64,000 nucleotides of DNA, from the NCBI GenBank assembly GCA_028277985.1, contig JANQFG010000228.1, positions 1 to 64,000 of the forward strand, given 5' to 3'. The DNA is from a bacterium (GTDB lineage Bacteria > Desulfobacterota > DSWW01). Below are positions 1-8,808 of the stretch, one piece after another. The notes beneath the pieces were generated by a model. It was not told the origin of the DNA. It saw nothing but the letters and a program-made list of their open reading frames with translations, and searched no databases. Position 1 is the first letter of the stretch. Each line of letters starts with the position of its first letter. The position numbers and the translations under genes are program-made.

Positions 1-1
1 C

Positions 2-121
2 AGGGGCGAGTGTGGAAGACGCCAGGTCGAAGGGGCGAAGGTAGCTCTCGCGCACAACGGCGGCGGCATGGGGCCGGGTATCGAGCCGGCCATGATGAGT
101 ATCACGATCCTCGCGCAGTGA
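2..121 (+). CDS. thiolase-family protein, C-terminal end only
   Basis: The first 39 codons read in frame 2 up to a TGA. They contain ALAHNGGGMGPG followed by a short hydrophobic end (ITILAQ), which resembles the C-terminus of SCP-x type thiolases and lipid-transfer-like acetyl-CoA acetyltransferases (the Gly-rich loop and last strand). The start lies outside the window. It precedes the CoA ligase by 42 nt on the same strand, so it probably belongs to the same acyl-CoA operon and would do the thiolytic or condensation step. Family assignment rests on a short tail only. Confidence 0.6.
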   Translation, partial: RGECGRRQVEGAKVALAHNGGGMGPGIEPAMMSITILAQ

Positions 122-163
122 GAGGTTCTTTCTGTTTCAGAGGAAGAGCGTAAGGGAGAGACC

Positions 164-1510
164 ATGGAGGACAGAAGGCCTTACTGGAACATGGAGATGG
201 AGACGAAACTGAACACTCCCGGGATGAAGGAGGTCCAGTGGGAGCGGCTCAGGAAGAAGTTTGGCGATCTATACGAGACCGCACCCTTCTGGAAGTCGAG
301 GTTCGACCGGGCCGGAGCGACGCCTGATTCGATCAAGACGTGGGAGGACTATGCGAAGCGGGTTCCCATCCTGACCAAGGATCAGTTTCGCGAGTTTGCC
401 GCAGGCTGTGAGTTCGACATGGTGAAGATCCTGGACGGATGGATGGGAGAGGCTGCCAAGGGCCTCGTCTGTGTCGCCTCCACCTCCGGGACCACCGGAG
501 AGCCTACGCCTTACCCGCTCGACAAGGCGGACCTCGCTCTCTGGACGGAATACACTGCAAGGCTTCTTTGGCGAAGCGGTGTCTTTCCCGGGGATCGGAT
601 CATGCAGGCCTTCGGGCTGAGCATGTTCCTGGCGGGGGTGCCCATCTGCATGTGCATCGCCGATTACGGGGCATGCACCATCCCGGTCGGCGCGGAGGCG
701 GGCACGGAGCGGGTCCTGAGCTATTCGCGGCTCTTCAAGCCGAAGGCGATGATGTGCACACCCTCCTTTGCGGAATACATGAGCGAGAAAGCCGAGGAGA
801 TCCTGGGCGCCGGTGTGGACAGCCTGAACATCGAGACGATCATCTGCGGCGGCGAACCCGGGGCAGGGATCCCGGAAGTTCGAAACAAGATCGAAAATGC
901 TTTCAACGCCAAGCTCTTCGACATGGGAGCGGGGCTGGGATGTTCCTGCGATTATCCCGAGTACCAGGGAATGCACTGGCTGGGAGACGATCTGGTGCTC
1001 ATGGAGCTCGTGAACCAGGACACCCACGAGCCGGTACCTCTGGAGGATGGGGCCACGGGCATGGCCGTGTTCAGCACCCTGGCCGGAACGAACCTCCTCG
1101 GCTTTCGCCAGACCCTGGGGGACATCATGGAGGTCTTCACCTCCCCCTGCCCGTGCGGGCAGACCGGGTTCCGGTACAAGGTGATCGGCCGCACGGACGA
1201 CATGCTCAAGATCAAGGGTGTCATGATCTATCCGCCGGCCATCGAAGGCGTGGTCAACCGGTTCGTACCCAGGGTGACGGGCGAGTTCCGGATCGTTCTG
1301 GACGAACCCCCACCAAGGGTGGTGCCTCCACTCAAACTTAAGGTAGAATACGGAGAAGGAATCGAGGAGGGGGCGCTCGAGGCCCTGACCGATGAGATCA
1401 CCGAGGAGATGCACCGATCCATCAAGATCCGGCCGAAGATCACCTGGATCCCGCCCAAGACCCTGGAACGTTTTGTAAAGAAGAAGAAGCTCATCGAAAA
1501 AACGTATTGA
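164..1510 (+). CDS. PaaK-like AMP-forming acyl-CoA ligase
   Basis: 448 aa adenylate-forming ligase of the phenylacetate-CoA ligase family. The ATP-binding P-loop STSGTTGEPT is at residues 106-115. The hinge and C-terminal subdomain RTDDMLKIKGVMIYPP is at 343-358, and Cys-containing stretches (GCSCDYPEY near 260, SPCPCGQTG near 328) match the PaaK style. It should activate an aryl or alicyclic carboxylic acid to its CoA thioester with ATP. It starts 13 nt after a GGGAGAGA ribosome site. As the first complete gene of a run containing BadI, BadH and acyl-CoA dehydrogenase homologues, it is the likely entry enzyme. It is clearly divergent from the second PaaK at 44117, so the substrate probably differs. 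Confidence 0.85.
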   Translation: MEDRRPYWNMEMETKLNTPGMKEVQWERLRKKFGDLYETAPFWKSRFDRAGATPDSIKTWEDYAKRVPILTKDQFREFAAGCEFDMVKILDGWMGEAAKGLVCVASTSGTTGEPTPYPLDKADLALWTEYTARLLWRSGVFPGDRIMQAFGLSMFLAGVPICMCIADYGACTIPVGAEAGTERVLSYSRLFKPKAMMCTPSFAEYMSEKAEEILGAGVDSLNIETIICGGEPGAGIPEVRNKIENAFNAKLFDMGAGLGCSCDYPEYQGMHWLGDDLVLMELVNQDTHEPVPLEDGATGMAVFSTLAGTNLLGFRQTLGDIMEVFTSPCPCGQTGFRYKVIGRTDDMLKIKGVMIYPPAIEGVVNRFVPRVTGEFRIVLDEPPPRVVPPLKLKVEYGEGIEEGALEALTDEITEEMHRSIKIRPKITWIPPKTLERFVKKKKLIEKTY

Positions 1511-1566
1511 AATAGAACCTTCGGGATGAACCGCCAAACACCTCCTGTGAAAGAAAGGAGAACACG

Positions 1567-2907
1567 ATGGCTGGGAGTACGGTTGCCGATGTGCATGGCC
1601 GGGTTGCAGAAATCGTGGGGAAGGACAACGTTGCGAAGGATCCTGCGGGCCTGGCCTCCTACTTTGCCGAACAGGTGAATCCGAAGGGGCTAGCAGCCGC
1701 CTCTCCGGGAACGACCGAAGAGGTGCAGAAGATCGTGGAGCTTTGCCATGGAACGGGCACATCGATCTTCACGACCTATGAGACCCATTTCCCCGAGGCG
1801 GTCGCCTCTCGGGAGGGGGTCCTGCTCGACTTCAGCCGCATGAACCGGATCGAGCGGATCGATTCGAAGAACCTGTGCGTGCACATAGAGCGGGGGGTGA
1901 CCTTCGAGCAATTGGAGGAGGCCCTCGAACCCGAAGGACTCACCGCCCTGGTTCCTGCCGCGGCCCGTACAAGGTCGGTGGTCTGTCACGCCGTGGCGCG
2001 CGGGATGAACCTGGCTGCGTCCAAGTACCCGGAGGTGCAGGCGAGCAATATGAAAGTGGTGCTCCAAGACGGCCGGATCCATCTGACCGGCGGCCATGCG
2101 ATCTCCGAGGAAACGTCGGACTGGAAGGAGGACGGCGGCCCCAACCTGTCCAAGTGGTACCTCGGTGCGGACGACATATTCGGGCTGGTCGTGCGGGCGA
2201 GCATCTGGGTCTATCCGCGTTTTGAAGGCCGATCCTTCGAACTGTACGGGTTCTCGGATTCCGAAGATGCTCTGGCTCTGCTCAAGGAACTGCCCCGTCT
2301 CGATCTCACCGCAGAGTGCCTGGTCATGAACCGGGCAGCCCTGGCCGTGAAGCTGGATGCGTCGCAGGAGAGTCTCCCACCGTGGACGCTGCTGGTCGGC
2401 GTCGAGGCATTCCCGGAACTGGCCGACTACCGGAGACGGAAGGTGCGTGAGTCCGTTGAGGCTGCAGGAGGTTCCGCGCTGGGTGGAGATCTCCAGGCGG
2501 GTCTGGCAGAGGTCATGCAGCGGCCCTGGTACGTCGAGAACGGGGCCCGGACCTCGTACCACACTTTGTTCAAAAGGGTCCCGGAATTCGAGAAGATCCT
2601 GGCTCAGAGGATCGAAAAGGAATCCGTGGCGTCCGATTCGGTGGGCAGGACCTACATTGCACACGGGCTGGGCCGAGCGGTCTATTGCCAGTACGACTTC
2701 TCCGGGGCCGGCGGCGATGGCGCGCTTGTGCAGGATCTGGAGATCGAGCTCGCCACCGCAGGGGCTTACTACGACCGTCCGCAGGGGAAACTTGCCGAGC
2801 ATGTTTACGGGACCGTTCCCGCCTATGTGGGCCAGATACGGAAGATCAAGGACACGATGGATGAGCGCCGAATCTTGAACCCGGGCAGACCGGTAAAGGA
2901 GGTGTGA
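1567..2907 (+). CDS. FAD-binding oxidase subunit, GlcE-like
   Basis: 446 aa flavoprotein with an N-terminal PCMH-type FAD-binding domain: the FAD fold region is at about 45-240, including LLDFSRMNRIERID and the following GVTFEQLEEAL helix. The C-terminal half ends in DTMDERRILNPGRPV, the usual end of FAD-linked oxidase C-terminal domains. A good site (AAAGGAG) lies 9 nt before the ATG. Its stop is 3 nt before the Fe-S gene, and a second FAD oxidase follows, so the three look like the GlcE, GlcF and GlcD subunits of one complex. The shorter, more degenerate FAD domain is why I call this the GlcE-like one. Substrate unknown; a 2-hydroxyacyl or alcohol intermediate of the operon is an inference. 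Confidence 0.75.
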   Translation: MAGSTVADVHGRVAEIVGKDNVAKDPAGLASYFAEQVNPKGLAAASPGTTEEVQKIVELCHGTGTSIFTTYETHFPEAVASREGVLLDFSRMNRIERIDSKNLCVHIERGVTFEQLEEALEPEGLTALVPAAARTRSVVCHAVARGMNLAASKYPEVQASNMKVVLQDGRIHLTGGHAISEETSDWKEDGGPNLSKWYLGADDIFGLVVRASIWVYPRFEGRSFELYGFSDSEDALALLKELPRLDLTAECLVMNRAALAVKLDASQESLPPWTLLVGVEAFPELADYRRRKVRESVEAAGGSALGGDLQAGLAEVMQRPWYVENGARTSYHTLFKRVPEFEKILAQRIEKESVASDSVGRTYIAHGLGRAVYCQYDFSGAGGDGALVQDLEIELATAGAYYDRPQGKLAEHVYGTVPAYVGQIRKIKDTMDERRILNPGRPVKEV

Positions 2908-2910
2908 GGG

Positions 2911-4140
2911 ATGGCGAGCAAAGCCGAGATCTATAAGAAAGTAGGACCCCTTCACCAGCACCGGGACGAGGCATGGAAGTGCGTGCGTTGCGGGCTCTGC
3001 CGCATGGTGAACCCGGAAAAGGTGAAGAGCCATAAATGGTCGGACCAGTGTCCGGCGGGCACGCGATTCCTGTTCGAGTCCTATTACGGTTCGGGCAAGC
3101 AGGAGATGCTTCGTGCCCTTTCGACCACGCCTCCGGAGCTCGCCATGAGCGAGCGGTTGCAGCACATCATCTACACGTGCACTCTCTGCGGCTCCTGCCA
3201 GGCCCTGTGCAATCCGACAAAGGACCTGGAGCCGACGAACGTCTCGGTAGCACTGAGGGAGCATGCGGTGCGGGAGGGCTGGGGCCCCCTGCCGGAGCAC
3301 GAGCCGCTCATCAAGAGCATCCTCAACTACGACAACCCCTGGCTGCAGCCCCGTGCAGCCCGTGTGAAGTGGGCAAAGCGCGGGAAGGGGGTGAAGATCA
3401 AGGATGCCGCAAAGGAAGAGGTCGAGGTGCTCTTCTATCCTGGGTGCACGGCCTCCTACGACCCTGAGATCCAGCCGGTGGCGAGGGAGGTGGTACGGTT
3501 GCTCGATGCGGCCGAGGTGGACTTCGGAATACTGGGGAAGAACGAGATCTGCTGCGGCTCTACGATCCTGCGGGTGGGAGATCGGGCGAACTTCGAAAAG
3601 GTGCGAGAGAAGAACACGGAGTCCCTGAACTCCACCAGCGCGAAGAGGATCGTGACGGCCTGCGCGGGCTGCTTCTCCACGCTCAGGGGAGAATACACCG
3701 ACGGACTGGACGCTGAGGTGCTGCACATCGTGGAGTTCGTGGACGAGCTGATTCAGGAAGGTAGGCTCAAGCCGACCCGGGAGGTGAAGAGAAAGGTTAC
3801 CTACCACGACCCGTGTCATCTGGGTCGGTACATCGGGGTTTACGATGCACCTCGAAACATTCTCGAGAGCATCCCGGGTCTCGAGTTCGAGGAGATGGAG
3901 CGAATCCGGGAGTGGGCCTGGTGCTGTGCGGCCGGCGGAGGGGTGAGGACCGCCTTTCCGGAGGAGATGGCCAAGTGGGCTGCGGGACTGCGCCTGGAAG
4001 AGGCGGCCGATACCGGGGCAGATACCCTGGTGACGGCCTGTCCCTTCTGCGAGCAGAACCTTGGGGAGTCGGCAAAGGCCGGTGACTCCGGGCTCGAGGT
4101 GGTGGACATCCTGAAGATCGTGGCCGAGGCCGTAGAGTAA
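2911..4140 (+). CDS. Fe-S electron-transfer subunit with two CCG domains, GlcF/HdrD-like
   Basis: 409 aa. The N-terminus has two 4Fe-4S ferredoxin-type clusters (CVRCGLC near residue 26, with a later Cys-Pro, and CTLCGSCQALCNP near 90-102). Two cysteine-rich CCG domains follow: YPGCTASYD with EICCGS (about 177-215) and HDPCHLGRY with WCCAAGGG (about 297-335). This order is that of GlcF, LldE-type and HdrD proteins, which pass electrons from a flavin subunit towards quinones or a membrane carrier. It starts 3 nt after the preceding stop, suggesting translational coupling. The protein has no transmembrane segment, so its membrane partner is not visible here. Confidence 0.85.
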   Translation: MASKAEIYKKVGPLHQHRDEAWKCVRCGLCRMVNPEKVKSHKWSDQCPAGTRFLFESYYGSGKQEMLRALSTTPPELAMSERLQHIIYTCTLCGSCQALCNPTKDLEPTNVSVALREHAVREGWGPLPEHEPLIKSILNYDNPWLQPRAARVKWAKRGKGVKIKDAAKEEVEVLFYPGCTASYDPEIQPVAREVVRLLDAAEVDFGILGKNEICCGSTILRVGDRANFEKVREKNTESLNSTSAKRIVTACAGCFSTLRGEYTDGLDAEVLHIVEFVDELIQEGRLKPTREVKRKVTYHDPCHLGRYIGVYDAPRNILESIPGLEFEEMERIREWAWCCAAGGGVRTAFPEEMAKWAAGLRLEEAADTGADTLVTACPFCEQNLGESAKAGDSGLEVVDILKIVAEAVE

Positions 4141-4175
4141 GGTTCGAGACAAAACCGGAAAAAGGAGAGAGGGTC

Positions 4176-5768
4176 ATGCAAGATCCATCAGCAAACCTGG
4201 TTTCCGAAAATCCCGATTATGCAAAGCGTGGAGCCCAGATATCCGAGATTCAGCAGAAGCTTGAGAAGGTACTGGGTGAGGCGTACGTGAGCTCGGACCC
4301 GGAGATTCTGTCCACCTATTCGCGGGACTTCTCGATCACGCCGAAACGAAGACCGAACATGGTCGTCCTGCCGGCGACAACCGAGGAGGTGCAGGCGATC
4401 GTTCGAATCGCCAACGAGTACAATGTGCCGGTCTATGTGGTTACGAGCGGATTCAATCACGCGGGCTCCATGGTTCCGCGCAGGGGCGGGATCATGGTGG
4501 ACCTCAAGCGGATGAACCAACTCATCCGCGTTGACGAAGAGTCCATGACAGCCACGTTCCAGCCCTATGTGCGCATTGCGGTCTTCTACGAGGAATGCAA
4601 CAAGCGGCTCGCAGCACGTGACGTCATGTTGCGCCCCGCGAACCCGATCACTTACGGCAGCGCCTGCATGATGAGCAACGTGCTGACCGGAGGGATCCCC
4701 TTCATTGCGCTCACCGCCGGGAGCCACGCCGAGAACGTGGTGGGCATGACCTGGGTCACCCCGGAAGGGGAGATCCTGAAGACCGGGGCGTCCGCGCTGC
4801 CGAATGTGGGCGATGTTCCGGTCCTCGGGCTCGGCCCGGATATCGGAGGGATGTTCCTGGCCGCAGAGGGCAATTTCGGGATCTGTACGGAGATGACCCT
4901 GAAGCTGTTCACCGAGAACCCGTGGCCCCGGGACCGTACCTACTACTTCCACCCGAAGGATCCCCTCGAGGACGATCTGGAACCTGTGGCGGAGTTCTTC
5001 TATCAGATCACGCGGGACAACTATCTCCAAGCCTTGTACAAGAGCAACAACCGGCACTTTGCCCAGGCCGTGGCCGAGTCGGACGAGCACGTGGAGGCGA
5101 TCTGCGAGAGCATGCCCGCGAACATCATGTTCTACGTCATTACCGGGCTCGACGAAGAGGAGATGGAGATCAAGAGACGGCACTTCGAGGAGCAGCGAGA
5201 GGCCCACGGGAGCTTCATCCCCATGGCCGATGACCAGAACCAGGCCTTTCTGGACATGATGGACCTGACCGAGGAGGAGATCGAGCGGCTGCTGGTCAAG
5301 CGGTGCCTGACCCTGCCGGGAAGGGTGGGGCGGTGGAAGGGCAGCTTCCAGTGGACGACCCACATGGTCAAGATGGAGAAGATGGCGGCGATGGAGAAGA
5401 AATACCGGGCCATCATGAACCGGTACTGGATCTCACCGGACTACTACGGGTCTCCGGTGACGACCTCGACGGACACGGCGTTGCAGGGCCCTTACAACTA
5501 CGGCCGGACGGTCATGCTCGAATTCGACTTCTACTACGATCAGGGTAACCCGGACGAGGTGAAGCGGGCCTCGGTGGTCTACAACAAGCTGCAGGAGATG
5601 GGGATGCAGGCCGGGTCCGTGGGTGTGAAGCCGGGGTGCCGTACCTACGATCTGCAGATGCCGAGGCTGGGCACCTATTTCGAGATCTGCAAGGGCCTGA
5701 AGAGGATCATGGACCCGAACGGGATCATGAGCCCGGACACCATGCCGGTGATGGACGACTACATTTGA
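4176..5768 (+). CDS. FAD-binding oxidoreductase, GlcD-like (VAO superfamily)
   Basis: 530 aa. The FAD-binding domain covers about residues 60-250 (RPNMVVLPATTEEVQAIV, then VTSGFNHAGSM and GGIMVDLKRMN). The typical GlcD block GPDIGGMFLAAEGNFGI is near 218-234. The C-terminal substrate domain ends in KRIMDPNGIMSPD. Length is close to GlcD (about 500 aa) and to 4-cresol dehydrogenase flavoproteins (about 520 aa), so both readings are open; the adjacent GlcE- and GlcF-like genes favour the first. An AAAGGAGAGAGGGTC site precedes the ATG. Probably the catalytic flavin subunit that oxidises a pathway intermediate. Confidence 0.75.
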   Translation: MQDPSANLVSENPDYAKRGAQISEIQQKLEKVLGEAYVSSDPEILSTYSRDFSITPKRRPNMVVLPATTEEVQAIVRIANEYNVPVYVVTSGFNHAGSMVPRRGGIMVDLKRMNQLIRVDEESMTATFQPYVRIAVFYEECNKRLAARDVMLRPANPITYGSACMMSNVLTGGIPFIALTAGSHAENVVGMTWVTPEGEILKTGASALPNVGDVPVLGLGPDIGGMFLAAEGNFGICTEMTLKLFTENPWPRDRTYYFHPKDPLEDDLEPVAEFFYQITRDNYLQALYKSNNRHFAQAVAESDEHVEAICESMPANIMFYVITGLDEEEMEIKRRHFEEQREAHGSFIPMADDQNQAFLDMMDLTEEEIERLLVKRCLTLPGRVGRWKGSFQWTTHMVKMEKMAAMEKKYRAIMNRYWISPDYYGSPVTTSTDTALQGPYNYGRTVMLEFDFYYDQGNPDEVKRASVVYNKLQEMGMQAGSVGVKPGCRTYDLQMPRLGTYFEICKGLKRIMDPNGIMSPDTMPVMDDYI

Positions 5769-5924
5769 GATAGATCTGAGATAAATCCGTAAATTCCGAT
5801 TCCCGTCGGCTCATCAGGCACGGCGGCGCCTCCCGAACGGCCGCCGCAGGAGCGAAACTCGGCCTCCGGCCGGAGGGATTCCTCCTGTTGCGAGTGGAAG
5901 ACCGGAAAGAAAGGAGCGAAGACG

Positions 5925-6710
5925 ATGGTGTACGAAGACATTCTTTATGATAAGAAGGAAGGGATTGCCAAGGTTACGATCAACCGGCCGAAGGTGTTCA
6001 ACTCCTTTCGGACCCGGACGCTCGAGGAAATGCTCGAGGCAGTCGAGGATGCGGCGAACGACGGCACGATCGGAGTCATCGTGATCACGGGCGCCGGGGG
6101 AAAGGCCTTCTGCTCCGGCGGCGACATCGGCGAGATGCGCGAACTCGCTCCGGGCGATGGACGGGTCTTTCTGTTGAAGCTGTTCAGACTCTTCACCGTG
6201 ATCCGGACGGCGCCCAAGCCGGTGATCGCATCGGTGGAAGGGTACTGTCTGGGCGGCGGCAACGAGATCAACGTCGTCTGTGACCTGTCGATCGCAACCG
6301 AAAGCTCCCGGTTCGGCCAGGTCGGTCCGACGGTGGGCAGCATCCCCGTCCTCGCGGGGACGCAGCTCCTTCCGAGACTCACGGGCGACAAGAAAGCGAA
6401 GGAGATCATATTCCTTTGTCAGCGATACTCGGCGCAAGAGGCGAAGGAAATGGGATGGATCAACCGGGTGGTGCCGGATGGAGAGCTCGAGAAGGAGACG
6501 GAAGCCTGGTGCAAGAGGATTCTGGAGATGAGCCCCCAGTCCATCCGTATCTCCAAGCTGTCGATGAACTACGAGAGCGATCACCTGTATTCGTCCTACA
6601 TGCACGGGATCGAGATCCTTGCCTCCACGTATGGTGGCCCGGAACTTGTCGAGGGGATGACGGCGTTTCTCGAGAAGCGCAAGCCTGACTTCGGCCAGTT
6701 TCGCGTCTGA
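5925..6710 (+). CDS. BadI/MenB-like crotonase, probable 2-ketocyclohexanecarboxyl-CoA hydrolase
   Basis: 261 aa crotonase-fold protein. The oxyanion-hole segment AFCSGGD is at 61-67, GGGNE at 110-114 and FGQVGPTVGS at 130-139. The last block, plus LEKRKPDF near the end, is characteristic of the MenB/BadI branch rather than of ordinary enoyl-CoA hydratases. BadI cleaves the ring of 2-ketocyclohexanecarboxyl-CoA hydrolytically to pimelyl-CoA. The next gene is a close BadH look-alike that would supply that ketone, which strengthens the call. An AAAGGAGCGAAGACG site precedes the ATG; the 156-nt gap upstream contains the self-complementary CCTCCGGCCGGAGG. A different ring or chain length cannot be excluded. 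Confidence 0.8.
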   Translation: MVYEDILYDKKEGIAKVTINRPKVFNSFRTRTLEEMLEAVEDAANDGTIGVIVITGAGGKAFCSGGDIGEMRELAPGDGRVFLLKLFRLFTVIRTAPKPVIASVEGYCLGGGNEINVVCDLSIATESSRFGQVGPTVGSIPVLAGTQLLPRLTGDKKAKEIIFLCQRYSAQEAKEMGWINRVVPDGELEKETEAWCKRILEMSPQSIRISKLSMNYESDHLYSSYMHGIEILASTYGGPELVEGMTAFLEKRKPDFGQFRV

Positions 6711-6776
6711 GAGGAAGGACGCCAGACCGAAGAAGACGAAGATCGTCATGTCTACCCTTTTCATGAGGAGGAGCAC

Positions 6777-7523
6777 ATGCAGCTCGAAGGCAAGAAGGCT
6801 ATTGTGACAGGAGCCGGCCAGGGGATCGGCAAGGCAATCGCCCTGGAGTTGGCCCGGCGGGGATCGGATGTGGCCGTCTGCGACCTGAATGCGGACACGG
6901 CGGGCGCGACCTCGCAGGAAATCGAGTCCCTGGGAAGGAAGACACTGGCGCTCGTCGTAGACGTGGCAGACAGCCAGGCCGTTGCGGAGGCCGTTGAGAA
7001 AACGGTTCAGGCCTTCGGCCAGATCGACATTCTGGTGAACAATGCGGGCTGGGACAAGATCCAACCCTTTATCGACACAACGCCGGATTTCTGGGACAAG
7101 GTGATAGGCATCAACTACAAGGGCGTGCTCAACTTCTCCCACGCCGTGTGCCAGGGCATGGCCGAGAGAAAGACGGGCAAGATCGTCAACGTAGCCAGCG
7201 ATGCGGGCCGCGTGGGAAGCCTGGGCGAGACCGTGTACGCCGGGGCCAAAGGGGGGGTGATCGCCTTCACAAAATCCTTGGCAAGGGAGATGGCCCGCGC
7301 AGGCGTTCACGTGAACTGCATCTGCCCGGGTCCTACGGACACGGATCTGTTCAAGGAGCAGCCTGAAAAGGTCCGCACGGCGTTGGAGAGGGCCATTCCC
7401 TTCCGCAGAGTCGCCCAGCCCGAGGATATTGCCCGGGCCGTTGCCTTCTTTGCATCACCGATGTCGGACTACATCACCGGACAGGTCCTGAGCGTGAGCG
7501 GCGGTCTGACCATGGCAGGGTAA
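6777..7523 (+). CDS. BadH-like SDR, probable 2-hydroxycyclohexanecarboxyl-CoA dehydrogenase
   Basis: 248 aa short-chain dehydrogenase. The cofactor motif TGAGQGIG is at 11-18, NNAGW at 88-92, and the catalytic Ser141, Tyr154 and Lys158 (YAGAK) are all present. The stretches NNAGWD, IVNVASDAGRVGS, CPGPTDTDL and ITGQVLSVSGGLTM agree closely with BadH of Rhodopseudomonas palustris as I recall it, more so than with FabG. It would oxidise the 2-hydroxy ring acyl-CoA to the 2-keto substrate of the preceding hydrolase. A GAGGAGCAC site is just before the ATG. Confidence 0.82.
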   Translation: MQLEGKKAIVTGAGQGIGKAIALELARRGSDVAVCDLNADTAGATSQEIESLGRKTLALVVDVADSQAVAEAVEKTVQAFGQIDILVNNAGWDKIQPFIDTTPDFWDKVIGINYKGVLNFSHAVCQGMAERKTGKIVNVASDAGRVGSLGETVYAGAKGGVIAFTKSLAREMARAGVHVNCICPGPTDTDLFKEQPEKVRTALERAIPFRRVAQPEDIARAVAFFASPMSDYITGQVLSVSGGLTMAG

Positions 7524-7624
7524 TCCCGAGAAGAGATCTCCAGGCCGGCAGCGAAATGTAGAATGAGGACCTGACTCCAGGCTGCCAAAGCTCACTAGAT
7601 TCCAGGGTCGCCAGGGGGGCTGCT

Positions 7625-8767
7625 ATGCTACAGTGGACAGAAGAACAGAGAGTGCTCAAAGAGACGGTCCGAAGACTCGCCAGGGAACAGATCGCGCCCC
7701 GAGCAGCCGAACTGGACGAGCTCCAGGAGTTCCCGGACGACATCTACAGGCTCTTCGTTGAGCAGGGGCTGCTCAAGCTCAAGATCCCGCAGGAATATGG
7801 CGGTGTGCCTGCGGACTCGGCTACCTGTTGTCTCGTCATGGAGGAGATCGCCCGTGTGGACGCCTCCTGCAGCCTGCTTTTGATCAATCACCAGGCAGGA
7901 TTGGGCCCCCTGTTGACAGGGCTGACCGAAGAACAGAAAGCGAGATTTTTCCCCACCATTGCAGAAGAGGGCCACATCGTAGGTTTTGCCCTCACGGAGC
8001 CGGAATCAGGCTCGGATGCAGCCTCCCTCCAGACGAGGGCGAACAAGGACGGTGATGGGTACCGTCTGACCGGCACCAAATGTTTCATCACCAACGGAGG
8101 CAAGGCAGAGGTCTACGTCCTCTTCGCCACCCTGGATCCCTCCCTGAAGAAGAAAGGCATCACCGCGTTTCTCGTGGAGCAGGGCGCGCCGGGCGTTCGT
8201 GTGGGCAAGAAGGAGAACAAGATGGGGATGCGGGCATCTCCGACCACGGATCTGATTCTGGAGGATGCCTTCGTCCCGGAGGCGAGCCGCATCGGACCGG
8301 AGGGAGAGGGGTGGCCCATCCTGCTCAAGGGTCTGTCCGAGACCCGAATCCTGATTGCGGCCCTCGCGGTCGGTCTGGCGGACGGCGCGACCGAGGCGGC
8401 CGCACGCTACGCGGTGGAGCGGTCGCAGTTCGGAAAGCCTGTTTCCTCTTTTCAAGGAATTCAGTTCATGCTGGCCGACATGCTCATGGGTATCGAGACG
8501 GCCCGCTCCATTACGTATCGTGCTGCCATGATGCAGGATCAGGGCGATCCGCTGGTGCGTCGGTATGCCTCGATGGCAAAGTGCTATGCCTCGGATACGG
8601 CCATGCGGGTCACCACGGATGCCGTACAGATGATGGGCGGATACGGATACATGAAGGACTACCCTGTGGAACGGATGATGCGGGATGCGAAGATCCTGCA
8701 GATCTTCGAGGGCACCAACCAGGTCCAGAGGATGATCATCGCCAGGGACTACCTGGCAAACCTGTAA
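7625..8767 (+). CDS. acyl-CoA dehydrogenase
   Basis: 380 aa, the standard length of short- and medium-chain acyl-CoA dehydrogenases. The signature FALTEPESGSDA is at about 120, and the C-terminal FAD and base region IFEGTNQVQ places the catalytic Glu at 362. QMMGGYGYMKDYPVERMMRDAK is intact. It introduces a 2,3 double bond into an acyl-CoA and passes electrons to ETF. In this operon it could act on a cyclohexanecarboxyl-CoA type substrate (AliB-like) or on the ring-opened dicarboxyl chain. An AGGGGGG stretch lies before the ATG. Confidence 0.88.
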   Translation: MLQWTEEQRVLKETVRRLAREQIAPRAAELDELQEFPDDIYRLFVEQGLLKLKIPQEYGGVPADSATCCLVMEEIARVDASCSLLLINHQAGLGPLLTGLTEEQKARFFPTIAEEGHIVGFALTEPESGSDAASLQTRANKDGDGYRLTGTKCFITNGGKAEVYVLFATLDPSLKKKGITAFLVEQGAPGVRVGKKENKMGMRASPTTDLILEDAFVPEASRIGPEGEGWPILLKGLSETRILIAALAVGLADGATEAAARYAVERSQFGKPVSSFQGIQFMLADMLMGIETARSITYRAAMMQDQGDPLVRRYASMAKCYASDTAMRVTTDAVQMMGGYGYMKDYPVERMMRDAKILQIFEGTNQVQRMIIARDYLANL

Positions 8768-8808
8768 GCAAGCGAGCGAGAACGCCCTGAAGGAGGTCAG
8801 GCAGCGAT

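Noticed and set aside
164..1510. Second copy of the paaK gene at 44117
   Set aside because: The two ligases share only family motifs; length, N-terminus and substrate region differ, so they are not recent duplicates.
269..1762. 497-aa minus-strand frame over the CoA ligase
   Set aside because: Antisense to a clear PaaK-like gene with intact motifs; no protein-like pattern.
1690..4152. 820-aa open frame on the minus strand
   Set aside because: It lies antisense to the GlcE- and GlcF-like genes, has the His/Arg/Leu/Pro-rich composition typical of GC-rich shadows, and lacks any domain or ribosome site.
5871..5884. CCTCCGGCCGGAGG palindrome as a terminator inside the first operon
   Set aside because: No loop and no T run, and the genes on both sides belong to the same pathway; left as an unremarkable GC palindrome.
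5814..7310. 498-aa minus-strand frame over the BadI- and BadH-like genes
   Set aside because: The opposite strand encodes two full enzymes with catalytic residues; this is a composition artefact.
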